From contig JABTUJ010000013.1 of the NCBI GenBank assembly GCA_015075445.1, positions 105,895 to 169,894 of the forward strand: a stretch of DNA of 64,000 nucleotides. Reading direction: 5' to 3'. The notes under the pieces were generated by a model. The model made no database searches. It saw only the letters and a list, made by a program, of their open reading frames with translations, and had not been told where the DNA came from. Positions 1-8,141 of this stretch are shown piece by piece; the stretch's first letter is position 1; every line of letters begins with the position of its first letter. The stretch comes from Verrucomicrobiales bacterium. Lineage in GTDB: Bacteria; Verrucomicrobiota; Verrucomicrobiia; Limisphaerales; J093. Position numbers and translations under genes: made by a program.

Positions 1-2
1 AC

Positions 3-3000
3 CGCGCCCACACGTTGACGATCCTGGATGATGACGTGGCGGAGGTGAGCCTCGAGGTCGTCGAACCGCTCGCCTACGAGGAAGGCCGGCGCGAGGGCTT
101 GATTCGGATCCGACGGGTCGGTTCGCTGGCCCAGGATCTGGAGGTCAAGATCGGGGTGGCCGGGACCGCCAGCAACGGCAGCGACTACGAGACCGTGCCC
201 GGGAGGGTCGTGATCCGCGCCGGCGAGGACGCGTACGAGCTCCGGATCATTCCCGTGGACGATCCCATGCAGGAATTCATGGAGTCGGTGGTGATCACGT
301 TGATCGAAGCCCCGGGGGCCCGGCTCGGCTCCAATGTCACCGGGGTGGTGAACATCGTGGACAACGACGGCACGGTCGAGTTCTCGAGCCCTTCGTACAC
401 GGCGTTCGAGAGCTCGGGTCGGGCCGAGATCACGCTCCGGCGCACCAGCGCCACCAACAGCGCCGCCAGCGTCGCCTACACCGCCGTGGCGGGCACCGCG
501 ACCGCCGGGGATTTCTACCCCACCAACGGCATCGTCGCCTTCGCCCCCGGCGAGACCCTGAAGTCCTTCTTCGTGGACTTGATCGATGATCGGATTGTCG
601 AGTTGCCGAAGACCGTTGAGCTCACGCTGCGGAATCTGAGCGACGGGGTGCCGCTCGGCGGCCAGAACACCGCCACGCTGACCATCCTGGATGACGACAC
701 GTTGGTCGAGTTGCGCGCGACAAGGATCAACGCGATCGAGAACGATCCCATCGCCGAGGTCACCGTGTACCGCTTCGGCATCATCACGAACTTGCTGCGG
801 GTCGAGTTGGTGGCCACCACCAACGGGACGGCGATCGACGGCGTCGATTTCACGGCCGCGAACTACGCGCTCGTCTTCCAGCCGGGCCAGACCAGTGTGG
901 TGGCCCCGGTCGCCCTGCTCGACGACGTCGAGTTCGACGGCGAGAAGATCTTGCCTGTCGTCCTGACAAACCTGGATCTGGCGGCCACCTATGGCACGAA
1001 CATCCAGGGTGAAATCGTCATCCGCGACGATGAATGCGCCCTGCAGTTGACCGCCACCGAATACTCCGTGGACGAGTACGCCCGGACGCTGACCGTCCAG
1101 GTCGAACGGACGGGCAGTACCGTCCACCCTGTCCAGGTGCGGATCGACACCCAGGACGGCACGGCCACGGTCGGCCGCGACTACGCGGGCCTCCATCAGG
1201 TGCTCACGTTCGCCGGTGATGCGCTGACGCGGGCGCAAGATGGCACCGGAGTACTGGTGCTGCAGCCCGGTGAGGCGCTCCAGTCCGTGGACATCCGGAT
1301 CCTCGATGACCGGATCGGTGAGGGCAACGAGGTCTTCTACGTGCAGCTCCGGGATGTGCGGACCGTTGGGGGTGTGGGCCAGCCCGGCACGGTCGTGCTC
1401 GGCACCAATGTCCTGGCCACGGTGACCATTGTGGACAACGAAACGCCCGGCAGCGTGGACTTCGAGTTCAACCCCGGCACGGGCGCCAACGACACCGTCC
1501 TCACCCTCGCCCTCCAGGTCGATGCCAAGGTCGTGCTCGGCGGCCGCTTCACCGAACTGGATCAGGTCTCCCTCAACCGCATCGCCCGCCTGCACGACGA
1601 CGGTTATCTCGACACCTTCCTCAACCCCGGTGAGGGTTTTGACGACGAGACCTACGCCCTGGCGCTCCAGCCGGACGGCCGCATCCTCGTGGGCGGCCGC
1701 TTCACCCGCTTCGACACCACCACGGTGAACCGCCTGGCCCGCCTCAACGCCGATGGGGCGCTCGATCCCGATTTCGCGATCGGCAGCGGCGCCAGTGCAC
1801 CGGTTCGCGCCCTGGCGGTCGAGAGCGAAGGCACGCTGCTCGTGGGCGGTGAATTCAGCACGCTCAGCGGCCAGAGCCGCCAGCGCCTGGCGCGCCTGCG
1901 TCCGACCGGCGCCCTGGACCCGGATTTCCGCCCGCTCTTCGACGGCACCGTGCGTGCCCTGGCGGTGCAGACCGACGGCCAGATCCTCGTCGGCGGCAGC
2001 TTCCGGAACGTCAGCAGTGCCAGCCGGCCGTATCTGGTGCGCTTGAACCCCGACGGCACCGTCCAGACCGGCTTCGCCTCAGGCAACAGCCCGGATGGCG
2101 ATGTGCACGCGATTGCCCTCGAACCGAATGGGCGCATCCTCATCGCCGGCGCCTTCCGCAATCTGGGCAGCGTGCCGCGACGCGGCGTCGCACGGCTCAA
2201 TGCCGACGGGTCGCTGGACACCAGCTTCAGTCCCGGCTCCGGCATCAACGGCACGGCCTACGCCATCGGCGTGGCGGGCGATGGCAAGGTGTTGTTGGGT
2301 GGCGAATTCACCACCTACAACGAGATCAGCCGGAACCGGATCGTGCGCCTGAACCCGAACGGCACGGTCGACACCGGGTTCGACGTCGGTAGCGGCGCCA
2401 ACGGCACGATCTACACGCTCGTGGTCCAGCCGGATACCGCCGTACTGATTGGCGGCGACTTCACCGTGGTGAAGGGGCTTCCGCGCCACCGCATCGCCCG
2501 GCTGCACGGCGACGAGAAGTTCACCGTCAACGTCTTCGAATTCTCCGCGTCGCTTTACCGGGTGAAGGAAGACGAAGGTCCGGCGGTCATCACCGTCCTC
2601 CGCAGCGGCGATCTGACCGTGCCGGCCCAGGTGGACTACTTCACCTCCGACGGCACCGCGACCGCCGGCCTGGACTATGAGACGGCCCGCGGCACGCTCG
2701 CTTTCGCGGCGGGCGTCACGGAACGGACCTTCGAGGTGCCCATCCTCAATGATCAGGTGGGTGAGGGCGACGAAACCGTCTTTCTCACGCTCACCAACCT
2801 GCCGCCGGGCTTCACCACCGTGGCCCGGTTGCGGGCGACGCTGGTCATCGAGGACGACGAGAGCGCGGTGGCCTTCGCCCTGGCCAACTACACGGTCAAG
2901 GAGGATGAAGGTCAGGCCAGCATCTCCGTCCGCCGCACCGGTCCCACTGACACCGTGGTGACAGTGGACTATGCGACTCGCGACGGTACGGCCATCGCCG

Positions 3001-4067
3001 GCCAGGACTACGTGGCGGCCGCCGGCACCCTCACGTTCGATGCCGGCGTCGTCGAGCGCTCCTTCACCGTGGCCGTCGTGGACAATCCGGTGGTCGAACC
3101 AGACAAGACCGTGCGGCTCGAGTTGAGCAACCCGCAGGGTGGCGCGGTGCTGGGGAGCCTGGCAACCGCGACCCTGACCATCACCGACAACGATCGGGTC
3201 GAGAGCTACGCCCTGAACATCACCCCGCCCATCGGAGGGACCGTCACCCCGCCTTCGGGGTCGTACCCGGCGGGTTCGTCGCAGGTGGTGACCGCCGTGG
3301 CCGAACGCGGTTTTCGCTTCCGGGCCTGGGAGGGTACGGTCAGCTCGACCGTCAACCCGCTGGTGCTCACCATGGACCGGGACTACCTGCTCACGGCGGA
3401 CTTCGTGCCGACGCAGTACACGTACACGTTTGAGCCACCCTTCAAAGCGAGCGATCTGGCGCAACCCCCGTGGATCAGCAGTTCGACGCGTCCGTGGCTC
3501 CTCCAGTCGGGTGTGGCCAGCGCGGGCAGCTTCGCGGTTCGCTCGGGCGTGATCGGAGATGGCCAGGAGAGCACTCTGCAACTGCTGGTGAACTCGCGGG
3601 GCGGCTCGGCGGCCTTCGATGTCCGCGTCAGCTCCGAGGCCAACTGGGATTTCGCCGAGTTCTACGTGAACGGAGTTCGCCTCCAGCGCTGGAGCGGCAA
3701 CGTGCCCTGGCGCACCTACCGCTTCAGCCTCACGCCCGGAACGCACGCCCTGGCCTGGCGCTATGTGAAGGACAACAACTACGCCAGCGGTCTGGACGCC
3801 ATGTTCGTCGACAACCTCTACGTCCCGGACGCCAGCCCGGATCCGACCGATCCGGCGGCGCAACTGCGCGTGGTGGTTGTGCCGGGTGCTCTGCAGCTCT
3901 GGATCACCGGCAAAGCAGGGCTGACCTATACCCTGGAACAAAGCCCCGACCTCGCCGTCTGGACCCCCGTCGGAGACTACCCGAATCCGACCGGCACCGT
4001 CGTGGTTCCCCAGACCGTGGACCCCAGCAAGGGCGCCGTGTTCTATCGCGCCGTCACCACGCCTTAA
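3..4067 (+). CDS. Calx-beta / delta-60 repeat surface protein (5' partial)
   Basis: The reading frame is already open at base 3 and ends at TAA 4065-4067; the first in-window codons finish a Calx-beta repeat (TLTILDDD), so the gene starts upstream. Numbering from base 15, Calx-beta repeats (GTATAGxDY, DDxxxE and LTITDND motifs) cover about residues 1-480, a delta-60 beta-propeller-like array (LxPDGxILVGGxFT, RIARLNxDG) about 490-830, two more Calx-beta repeats 840-1060, a divergent InlB B-repeat (GGTVTPPSGSY) 1063-1132, a jelly-roll-like stretch, and a C-terminal module with YTLEQSPDLAVWTPV typical of large verrucomicrobial secreted proteins. Calx-beta domains usually bind Ca2+ and act in adhesion. 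Surface location and adhesive role are inferred; no enzyme domain is visible. Confidence 0.9.
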   Translation, partial: RAHTLTILDDDVAEVSLEVVEPLAYEEGRREGLIRIRRVGSLAQDLEVKIGVAGTASNGSDYETVPGRVVIRAGEDAYELRIIPVDDPMQEFMESVVITLIEAPGARLGSNVTGVVNIVDNDGTVEFSSPSYTAFESSGRAEITLRRTSATNSAASVAYTAVAGTATAGDFYPTNGIVAFAPGETLKSFFVDLIDDRIVELPKTVELTLRNLSDGVPLGGQNTATLTILDDDTLVELRATRINAIENDPIAEVTVYRFGIITNLLRVELVATTNGTAIDGVDFTAANYALVFQPGQTSVVAPVALLDDVEFDGEKILPVVLTNLDLAATYGTNIQGEIVIRDDECALQLTATEYSVDEYARTLTVQVERTGSTVHPVQVRIDTQDGTATVGRDYAGLHQVLTFAGDALTRAQDGTGVLVLQPGEALQSVDIRILDDRIGEGNEVFYVQLRDVRTVGGVGQPGTVVLGTNVLATVTIVDNETPGSVDFEFNPGTGANDTVLTLALQVDAKVVLGGRFTELDQVSLNRIARLHDDGYLDTFLNPGEGFDDETYALALQPDGRILVGGRFTRFDTTTVNRLARLNADGALDPDFAIGSGASAPVRALAVESEGTLLVGGEFSTLSGQSRQRLARLRPTGALDPDFRPLFDGTVRALAVQTDGQILVGGSFRNVSSASRPYLVRLNPDGTVQTGFASGNSPDGDVHAIALEPNGRILIAGAFRNLGSVPRRGVARLNADGSLDTSFSPGSGINGTAYAIGVAGDGKVLLGGEFTTYNEISRNRIVRLNPNGTVDTGFDVGSGANGTIYTLVVQPDTAVLIGGDFTVVKGLPRHRIARLHGDEKFTVNVFEFSASLYRVKEDEGPAVITVLRSGDLTVPAQVDYFTSDGTATAGLDYETARGTLAFAAGVTERTFEVPILNDQVGEGDETVFLTLTNLPPGFTTVARLRATLVIEDDESAVAFALANYTVKEDEGQASISVRRTGPTDTVVTVDYATRDGTAIAGQDYVAAAGTLTFDAGVVERSFTVAVVDNPVVEPDKTVRLELSNPQGGAVLGSLATATLTITDNDRVESYALNITPPIGGTVTPPSGSYPAGSSQVVTAVAERGFRFRAWEGTVSSTVNPLVLTMDRDYLLTADFVPTQYTYTFEPPFKASDLAQPPWISSSTRPWLLQSGVASAGSFAVRSGVIGDGQESTLQLLVNSRGGSAAFDVRVSSEANWDFAEFYVNGVRLQRWSGNVPWRTYRFSLTPGTHALAWRYVKDNNYASGLDAMFVDNLYVPDASPDPTDPAAQLRVVVVPGALQLWITGKAGLTYTLEQSPDLAVWTPVGDYPNPTGTVVVPQTVDPSKGAVFYRAVTTP

Positions 4068-4088
4068 CCCGGAAATCTCATACCCGCT

Positions 4089-4190
4089 GTAGGCGCCACG
4101 TGAGGAGGCGTTTGGAGCGTAGGTGCCGACGTGAGGAGGCGTTTGGAGCGTAGGCGCCGACGTGAGGAGGCTTTTGGAGCGTAGGCTGCC
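4089..4190 (+). repeat. Tandem 30-31 bp repeat, GTAGGCGCCGACGTGAGGAG type
   Basis: Three near-identical units (4089-4118, 4119-4149, 4150-4180) each read GTAGG(C/T)GCC(G)ACGTGAGGAGGC followed by a TTTGGAGC spacer, and a fourth breaks off at 4190. The same core occurs as an inverted pair at 10192-10270, so it is a dispersed family, not a local duplication. Confidence 0.85.
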
Positions 4191-4373
4191 ATTTCCGTGA
4201 CGGAACCGACCGGGGGCGTTCGTGGCTGGCGTTGCGGCGGTTGACCTGGGACGCGGAGGGTTGGCCTACGTTGTCCGCGGGCGCGAGTTTGGCGGTGCCG
4301 TCTCCCCGGGATCGGCCGGTTCCTCCTGAACCGTTGCCGGGACGGTGAACTTGATGGGGCGAAGGGCGACGAG

Positions 4374-4436
4374 GGTCGAAGGTCGAAGGTCGAAGGTCGA
4401 AGGTCGAAGGGCGAAGGGCGAAGGGCGAAGGGCGAA
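4374..4436 (+). repeat. Heptanucleotide tandem repeat (9 copies)
   Basis: Five GGTCGAA units run directly into four GGGCGAA units, nine perfect heptamers in 63 bp. Such short tandemly repeated repetitive sequences are common in intergenic DNA of cyanobacteria and some other bacteria. The switch from one heptamer variant to the other is abrupt, as expected from slippage within each block. Confidence 0.9.
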
Positions 4437-4498
4437 GGGCCAGGGAGGCTGCGGGATGCAGACGGGCACGACCGAATTGACTGGGGCCTCCACGCAAA

Positions 4499-4538
4499 GC
4501 GGCGGTCAACCGCACGCACTCCAGACGCTGGCGCGAGG
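4499..4538 (+). repeat. Dispersed repeat, copy 1 (second copy at 15393-15430, inverted)
   Basis: The segment around GCGGCGGTCAACCGCACG then CACTCCAGACGCT matches, in reverse complement, the segment at 15393-15430 with only a few differences. Both copies lie in intergenic DNA, so this is a non-coding dispersed element. Confidence 0.65.
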
Positions 4539-4588
4539 TCCGCACGGTCTTGGGACGTGACGTCTTTCCGCGTCTTTTTCCTGTTCAA

Positions 4589-4897
4589 ATGGCTGGATCC
4601 ATGAAAAGGAAGCACTTGGGGCGCGGCCAGAAGACCGTGACCCCTCCACGAATGCGCACCGCACGATCGCTGGTTCGACGTTTGGATGTCCGCCCGCTGC
4701 TGGCGCGGGGAGAGGAGCCCTTTTCAACCATTCGCCGGGCCGTGGATGCCTTGCGTCCCGGGGAGGGTCTGGCCGTAACGGCGCCTTTTCTGCCGTCGCC
4801 GCTGATCGAGAAGCTCGGGAGCGAAGGGTTCGAGTCCGAGGTCGAGCACGTGGGAGGCGGCGCCTGGACGGTGGTGTTCCGGCGCGCGCGTGATTGA
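4589..4897 (+). CDS. DUF2249 domain protein
   Basis: A small protein of about 102 residues whose last 70 match the DUF2249 fold: LDVRPL, then a helix ending in ALRPGEGLAV, then a strand pair ending in AWTVVFRRA. DUF2249 proteins are TusA/SirA-like small domains often found beside Crp/Fnr regulators, hemerythrins and denitrification genes; the biochemical role is not known. The start is uncertain: ATGs at 4589, 4601 and 4652 are all in frame and none has a good Shine-Dalgarno. The stop lies just before the Crp/Fnr start, so the two are probably co-transcribed. Confidence 0.75.
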   Translation: MAGSMKRKHLGRGQKTVTPPRMRTARSLVRRLDVRPLLARGEEPFSTIRRAVDALRPGEGLAVTAPFLPSPLIEKLGSEGFESEVEHVGGGAWTVVFRRARD

Positions 4898-4907
4898 TAC
4901 GCTCTCC

Positions 4908-5630
4908 ATGACTCCGTCGCAATTCGCCGAGCTGAAACAGATCGCCGTGGTCAGTGCCTTGCAGGCCTGCCAGCTCTTTTCCGGACTTGCCAGCGCTGAT
5001 CTGCGCAACGTGGCGGCGATCACCGTGCTGAAGCCGTTGCGGAAAGGGGACTATCTGTTTCGCGAAGGGGAGCCGTCGCGCGGCTTCTATGTGGTGCAAC
5101 AGGGCGCCATCAACGTGCATCGCGTGGGGGCTTCGGGCAAAGAGCAGGTGATCCACGTGTTTCGGGCAGGGGAATCGTTTGCGGAAGCGACCCTCGCGAC
5201 CGAGACCGGGTACCCGGCCGACGCGCGGGCACTGGAGCCGAGCCAGGTGTTGCTCGTGCAGAAGCAGGAGTTCATCGGCCTGCTGCGGCAACACCCGGGA
5301 CTGGCCCTGCGCATGTTGGGAGCCATGAGCCAGCACCTGCGGGTGCTCGTGGGCCTGCTGGACGACCTCACGCTCAAGGACGTCGAGACCCGCCTGGCCA
5401 ACTGGCTGATCAAGCGGTGTCCGGATCGGGAAGGCACGCGGCCGGTGGTGATCGAGCTGCCCATGACCAAGCGGGTGCTGGCGGCCGAGTTGGGCACCGT
5501 GAGCGAGACGTTCTCCCGGACGCTGGCCAAGTTCCGCGAGCAGGAACTGGTGGCGGTGAAGGGCCGTCGCCTGACGGTACTGTCGCCGGCACGGCTGACG
5601 GCCCTGCTGCGAAAGCACTTGGGCGAGTGA
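4908..5630 (+). CDS. Crp/Fnr family transcriptional regulator
   Basis: 240 residues with an N-terminal cyclic-nucleotide-binding-type beta-roll (GDYLFREGEPSRGFYVVQQG, then EQVIHVFRAGESFAEATL), a long dimerisation helix, and a C-terminal Crp-type winged helix (TKRVLAAELGTVSETFSRTL is the recognition-helix segment). No N-terminal Cys cluster for an FNR iron-sulfur centre is visible, so it is closer to DNR/CooA-type members than to classical FNR. A GTG at 4890 would overlap the DUF2249 stop; ATG 4908 was preferred. The tight pairing with DUF2249 resembles redox or nitrogen-oxide responsive loci elsewhere, but the signal is an inference. Confidence 0.9.
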   Translation: MTPSQFAELKQIAVVSALQACQLFSGLASADLRNVAAITVLKPLRKGDYLFREGEPSRGFYVVQQGAINVHRVGASGKEQVIHVFRAGESFAEATLATETGYPADARALEPSQVLLVQKQEFIGLLRQHPGLALRMLGAMSQHLRVLVGLLDDLTLKDVETRLANWLIKRCPDREGTRPVVIELPMTKRVLAAELGTVSETFSRTLAKFREQELVAVKGRRLTVLSPARLTALLRKHLGE

Positions 5631-5724
5631 CCCGCCGTGCCCGGAGGATCCCGCCGCTTGCCGGAGAGGCGCGGGTCGGGGAAACTTTTGGTGGAACGCG
5701 GTTTTGTACTTCCAACTTTGCGGT

Positions 5725-7002
5725 ATGCCGAAATTCGCCTACAAGGCCCGACGCCGTTCCGGCGAGATGGTGCAGGATGAGATTGACGCGGCGGACCGGC
5801 CGGCGGCGGTGCTCAAGCTGCAGCAGACCGGACTCTTTCCACTGATGGTCGAGATGGCGCGCGGGGCGGCGGTGGCGGCGCGGCGGGAGCGGGTGGCGCG
5901 GGGCGGCAGCACGGCGAGTTTGTTGCCCGAGGCGTTGCGCCGGGTGCTGCAGCGGCAGCGCAAGCCGCGCCTGGCCGAGCTGGCCACGTACGCGCAGCAG
6001 CTCACCAACCTGCTCAAGGCGGGGATGCCGCTGACATTGGCGCTGAACAGCATGTCGCACCTGGGCTCGAAAGGCATCCCGGCCGACGTCAGCCGGCAGC
6101 TCAAACAGGATGTCATGGAGGGAAAGAGCCTGTCCGAGGCGATGTCGCGTCAGCCGCGGGTGTTTTCGGATCTGTTCGTCAACATGGTCCGGGCGGGCGA
6201 GCAGAGCGGGGCCATGGTGGATGTGCTCGAGCGGTTGGCCCACCATTTCGAGCGCTTCTCCGAGGTGCGACAGAAGCTGATCTCGGCGATGATCTACCCG
6301 GCCGTGGTCTGCTGCGTGGGGGTGGTGATCATCTTCTTCTTCATGACCGTCATGCTGCCGAAGTTCCTGGTGATCTTCGAGGGCATGAAGGGCGTGACGT
6401 TGCCGGCCTCGACGCGGCTCCTGATCGGGCTGAGCGACCTTTTCAAGGGCTACTGGTGGCTGTTCCCGGCGGTGGGGCTGGTGGCCGTGATCCTGTACAA
6501 CCGGTACAAGGCGACCGAACCCGGCGCGCTGGCGATTGACCGGCTCTACATGCGCGCGCCGGTGTTGGGTCGGGTGGTGCGGCTGACCCTGTTCAGCCAG
6601 TTCGCCCGGACCCTCGGGACCCTGCTGCAGAATGGGGTCCCGGTGCTGACCGCGCTGCGCATCACGGAGCAGGTAATCGGCAACCGCGTGATTCGCGCGG
6701 CGATCGCCGGCACGCGGGAGGCGGTGACCGATGGCAAGAGCCTGGCGCAGCCCCTGGCGCGCAGCGAGGTGTTCCCGCAGTTGATGATCGACCTGGTGCG
6801 CATCGGCGAGGAAACCGGAGACGTCGCCGGCGCGCTGCGGAACGTGGCCGAGACCTACGAGAACGAACTCACCATCGCGCTCCGCGTGATGACCAACCTG
6901 ATCGAACCCGCGATGATCATCCTCATGGCCGTGGGCGTGGGCTTCCTGCTGTTCAGCGTCCTGTCCGCCATGTTCCAGATCACCGCCAACCTGGGGCGCT
7001 GA
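5725..7002 (+). CDS. gspF: Type II secretion/type IV pilus inner-membrane platform protein (GspF/PilC)
   Basis: 425 residues with the characteristic MPKFAYKARRRSG start and two T2SSF domains. Each has a helical bundle (LTNLLKAGMPLTLALNSM; RTLGTLLQNGVPVLTALRI) followed by membrane segments (VVCCVGVVIIFFFMTVMLP; the last at MIILMAVGVGFLLFSVLSAM). It should sit in the inner membrane as the platform that couples the assembly ATPase to pseudopilus growth. ATG 5725 is chosen over TTG 5704 because the conserved N-terminus begins there. Its stop TGA overlaps the next start (TGATG), so it is the first gene of a coupled gspFHIJK run; the ATPase and secretin genes are not in the window. Confidence 0.93.
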   Translation: MPKFAYKARRRSGEMVQDEIDAADRPAAVLKLQQTGLFPLMVEMARGAAVAARRERVARGGSTASLLPEALRRVLQRQRKPRLAELATYAQQLTNLLKAGMPLTLALNSMSHLGSKGIPADVSRQLKQDVMEGKSLSEAMSRQPRVFSDLFVNMVRAGEQSGAMVDVLERLAHHFERFSEVRQKLISAMIYPAVVCCVGVVIIFFFMTVMLPKFLVIFEGMKGVTLPASTRLLIGLSDLFKGYWWLFPAVGLVAVILYNRYKATEPGALAIDRLYMRAPVLGRVVRLTLFSQFARTLGTLLQNGVPVLTALRITEQVIGNRVIRAAIAGTREAVTDGKSLAQPLARSEVFPQLMIDLVRIGEETGDVAGALRNVAETYENELTIALRVMTNLIEPAMIILMAVGVGFLLFSVLSAMFQITANLGR

Positions 7003-7616
7003 TGCGAGCCCGCCGACTCCCAACCTGCCGGCCACGCGCGGCCCCCGGCCGTCGGGCCCGGGGCTTCACGTTGTTCGAGATCATGATGGTCCTCGCGATC
7101 CTTGTGATCATCGTCGGCGTCGGTCTGCCGGCGATGATCTCCACGGTCCGCAAAGGGCCGATGCGCCAGGCGTTGGCGGACCTCGAGGAAGGCTTCTTGC
7201 GCGCGCGCATGCGGGCGATCCTGACCGGTCAGCCGGCCGAGCTGGTCATCCACGCCGCGGACGGAACGCTCACGTTGCGTTCGGTGAGCGAAGGGCCGGC
7301 TCCGTCGGTGGAACCGGGCGTGTCCTTCCCGCCGGTGGATCTGGGCGAAGAGTTTCGCGAGACGGCGGGACCTCCGAAACGTGCCACGACGGGTGACTTG
7401 CCCGACTTCTCGGCCAAGCTCGACCCGAGCGTGGCCTTCAAGCAGCTCACGGTGAGTCTGCGCGATGTGATGGACGAGACGGAGGCGGCGGTGCGGTTCT
7501 ACCCGAACGGGACCTGCGACGCGTTGACGGCGTTGCTGGTATCGGAAGCGGGGCAGGAGCGCGCCTTGACGCTGGAGATCACGACCGGCCGGATGGGGCT
7601 CGAGGTGATCCGATGA
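7002..7616 (+). CDS. gspH: GspH-like type II secretion pseudopilin
   Basis: 204 residues with a basic leader (MRARRLPTCRPRAAPGRRAR) and a prepilin cleavage/methylation motif RG-FTLFEIMMVLAILVII, so the leader peptidase should cut after Gly and leave N-terminal Phe with Glu at position +5. The globular part is short and beta-rich, ending in a strand with TGRMGLEVIR, as in GspH minor pseudopilins. It overlaps gspF by one base and gspI by four (ATGA), implying translational coupling. GspG is the alternative; the length and operon order favour GspH. Confidence 0.85.
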   Translation: MRARRLPTCRPRAAPGRRARGFTLFEIMMVLAILVIIVGVGLPAMISTVRKGPMRQALADLEEGFLRARMRAILTGQPAELVIHAADGTLTLRSVSEGPAPSVEPGVSFPPVDLGEEFRETAGPPKRATTGDLPDFSAKLDPSVAFKQLTVSLRDVMDETEAAVRFYPNGTCDALTALLVSEAGQERALTLEITTGRMGLEVIR

Positions 7617-8140
7617 AGATCGAACGTCCGACAACCGGGCACGATGGCGTTCGCCCGATGGGCACCGAAGGCTACGAAGCGCACGAGGCCACCCGTCGAC
7701 TCGGCCCTTCGTTTCCTTCGTTCCCTTCGAAGGCCTTCACGTTACTCGAGGTGATGATTGCCATGGCGATCTTCTTCATGGCGGTGTTCGCCATCCTCGG
7801 GCTGGTGGCGCAGAACCTGCGGATCGCGCGGAACCTGAGTCTGGGGGAGATCGATGTCAGCACGGTGGCTGTGGAACTGACGCTGCAGACGCTGACGAAC
7901 CGGGAGATGAGCGAAGGATTTGTGAGCGGGGATTTCGGCGAGACCTACCCGGGGGCAAGCTGGACGGCCAGCCTGTACCTGGTGTCGTCGAACGCCGGGG
8001 GGCTGCGCACGCGCTCGTCGGGAGGGGGGCTGTACCAGGCGGACATCACGATCAATTGGCCGCAGAACAACCTGCTGAAGGAGAAGAAGGCCAGCCTGCT
8101 GCTTTACCGCCCGAATCTCGGCGGCGGGCCCGGGAGATAA
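7613..8140 (+). CDS. gspI: GspI-like pseudopilin with repeat-derived leader
   Basis: 175 residues; the prepilin motif FTLLEVMIAMAIFFMAV begins only near residue 42. Normal leaders are about 6-20 residues. The extra leader is encoded by a hairpin-forming repeat (7666-7735) in which GAAGGCTACGAAG and CTTCGTTTCCTTCG arms face each other; a related hairpin is at 22393-22463. Downstream is a typical minor-pseudopilin globular domain with a final beta-strand. The cleavage site lacks a clear Gly before Phe (SKA-FTLLE), so processing efficiency is uncertain. The start ATG overlaps the gspH stop. Confidence 0.82.
   Translation: MKIERPTTGHDGVRPMGTEGYEAHEATRRLGPSFPSFPSKAFTLLEVMIAMAIFFMAVFAILGLVAQNLRIARNLSLGEIDVSTVAVELTLQTLTNREMSEGFVSGDFGETYPGASWTASLYLVSSNAGGLRTRSSGGGLYQADITINWPQNNLLKEKKASLLLYRPNLGGGPGR
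7666..7735. repeat. Hairpin repeat inside the gspI leader
   Basis: Facing arms CGAAGGCTACGAAGCG and CCCTTCGTTTCCTTCGTTCC can fold back on each other. The family resemblance to the intergenic hairpin at 22393-22463 suggests insertion of a mobile palindromic element into the 5' end of gspI, kept in frame. Confidence 0.55.
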
Positions 8141-8141
8141 C

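Larger units (their letters stand above)
4068..4588. other. Repeat-rich intergenic region
   Basis: A 0.5 kb gap between the surface protein and the DUF2249 gene. Overlapping ORFs on the minus strand here are translations of repeats (Arg/Pro/Ser-rich, heptad-periodic) and are not credible proteins. It holds three repeat types, annotated separately: a 31-bp tandem array, a 7-bp array and a dispersed element shared with 15.4 kb. No promoter is called with confidence. Confidence 0.7.

Noticed and set aside
2079..3941. 620-residue minus-strand ORF within the Calx-beta gene
   Set aside because: Arg/His/Gly-rich antisense frame of the repeat protein.
4374..4436. CRISPR array
   Set aside because: The repeat unit is only 7 bp with no spacers, and no cas gene is present.
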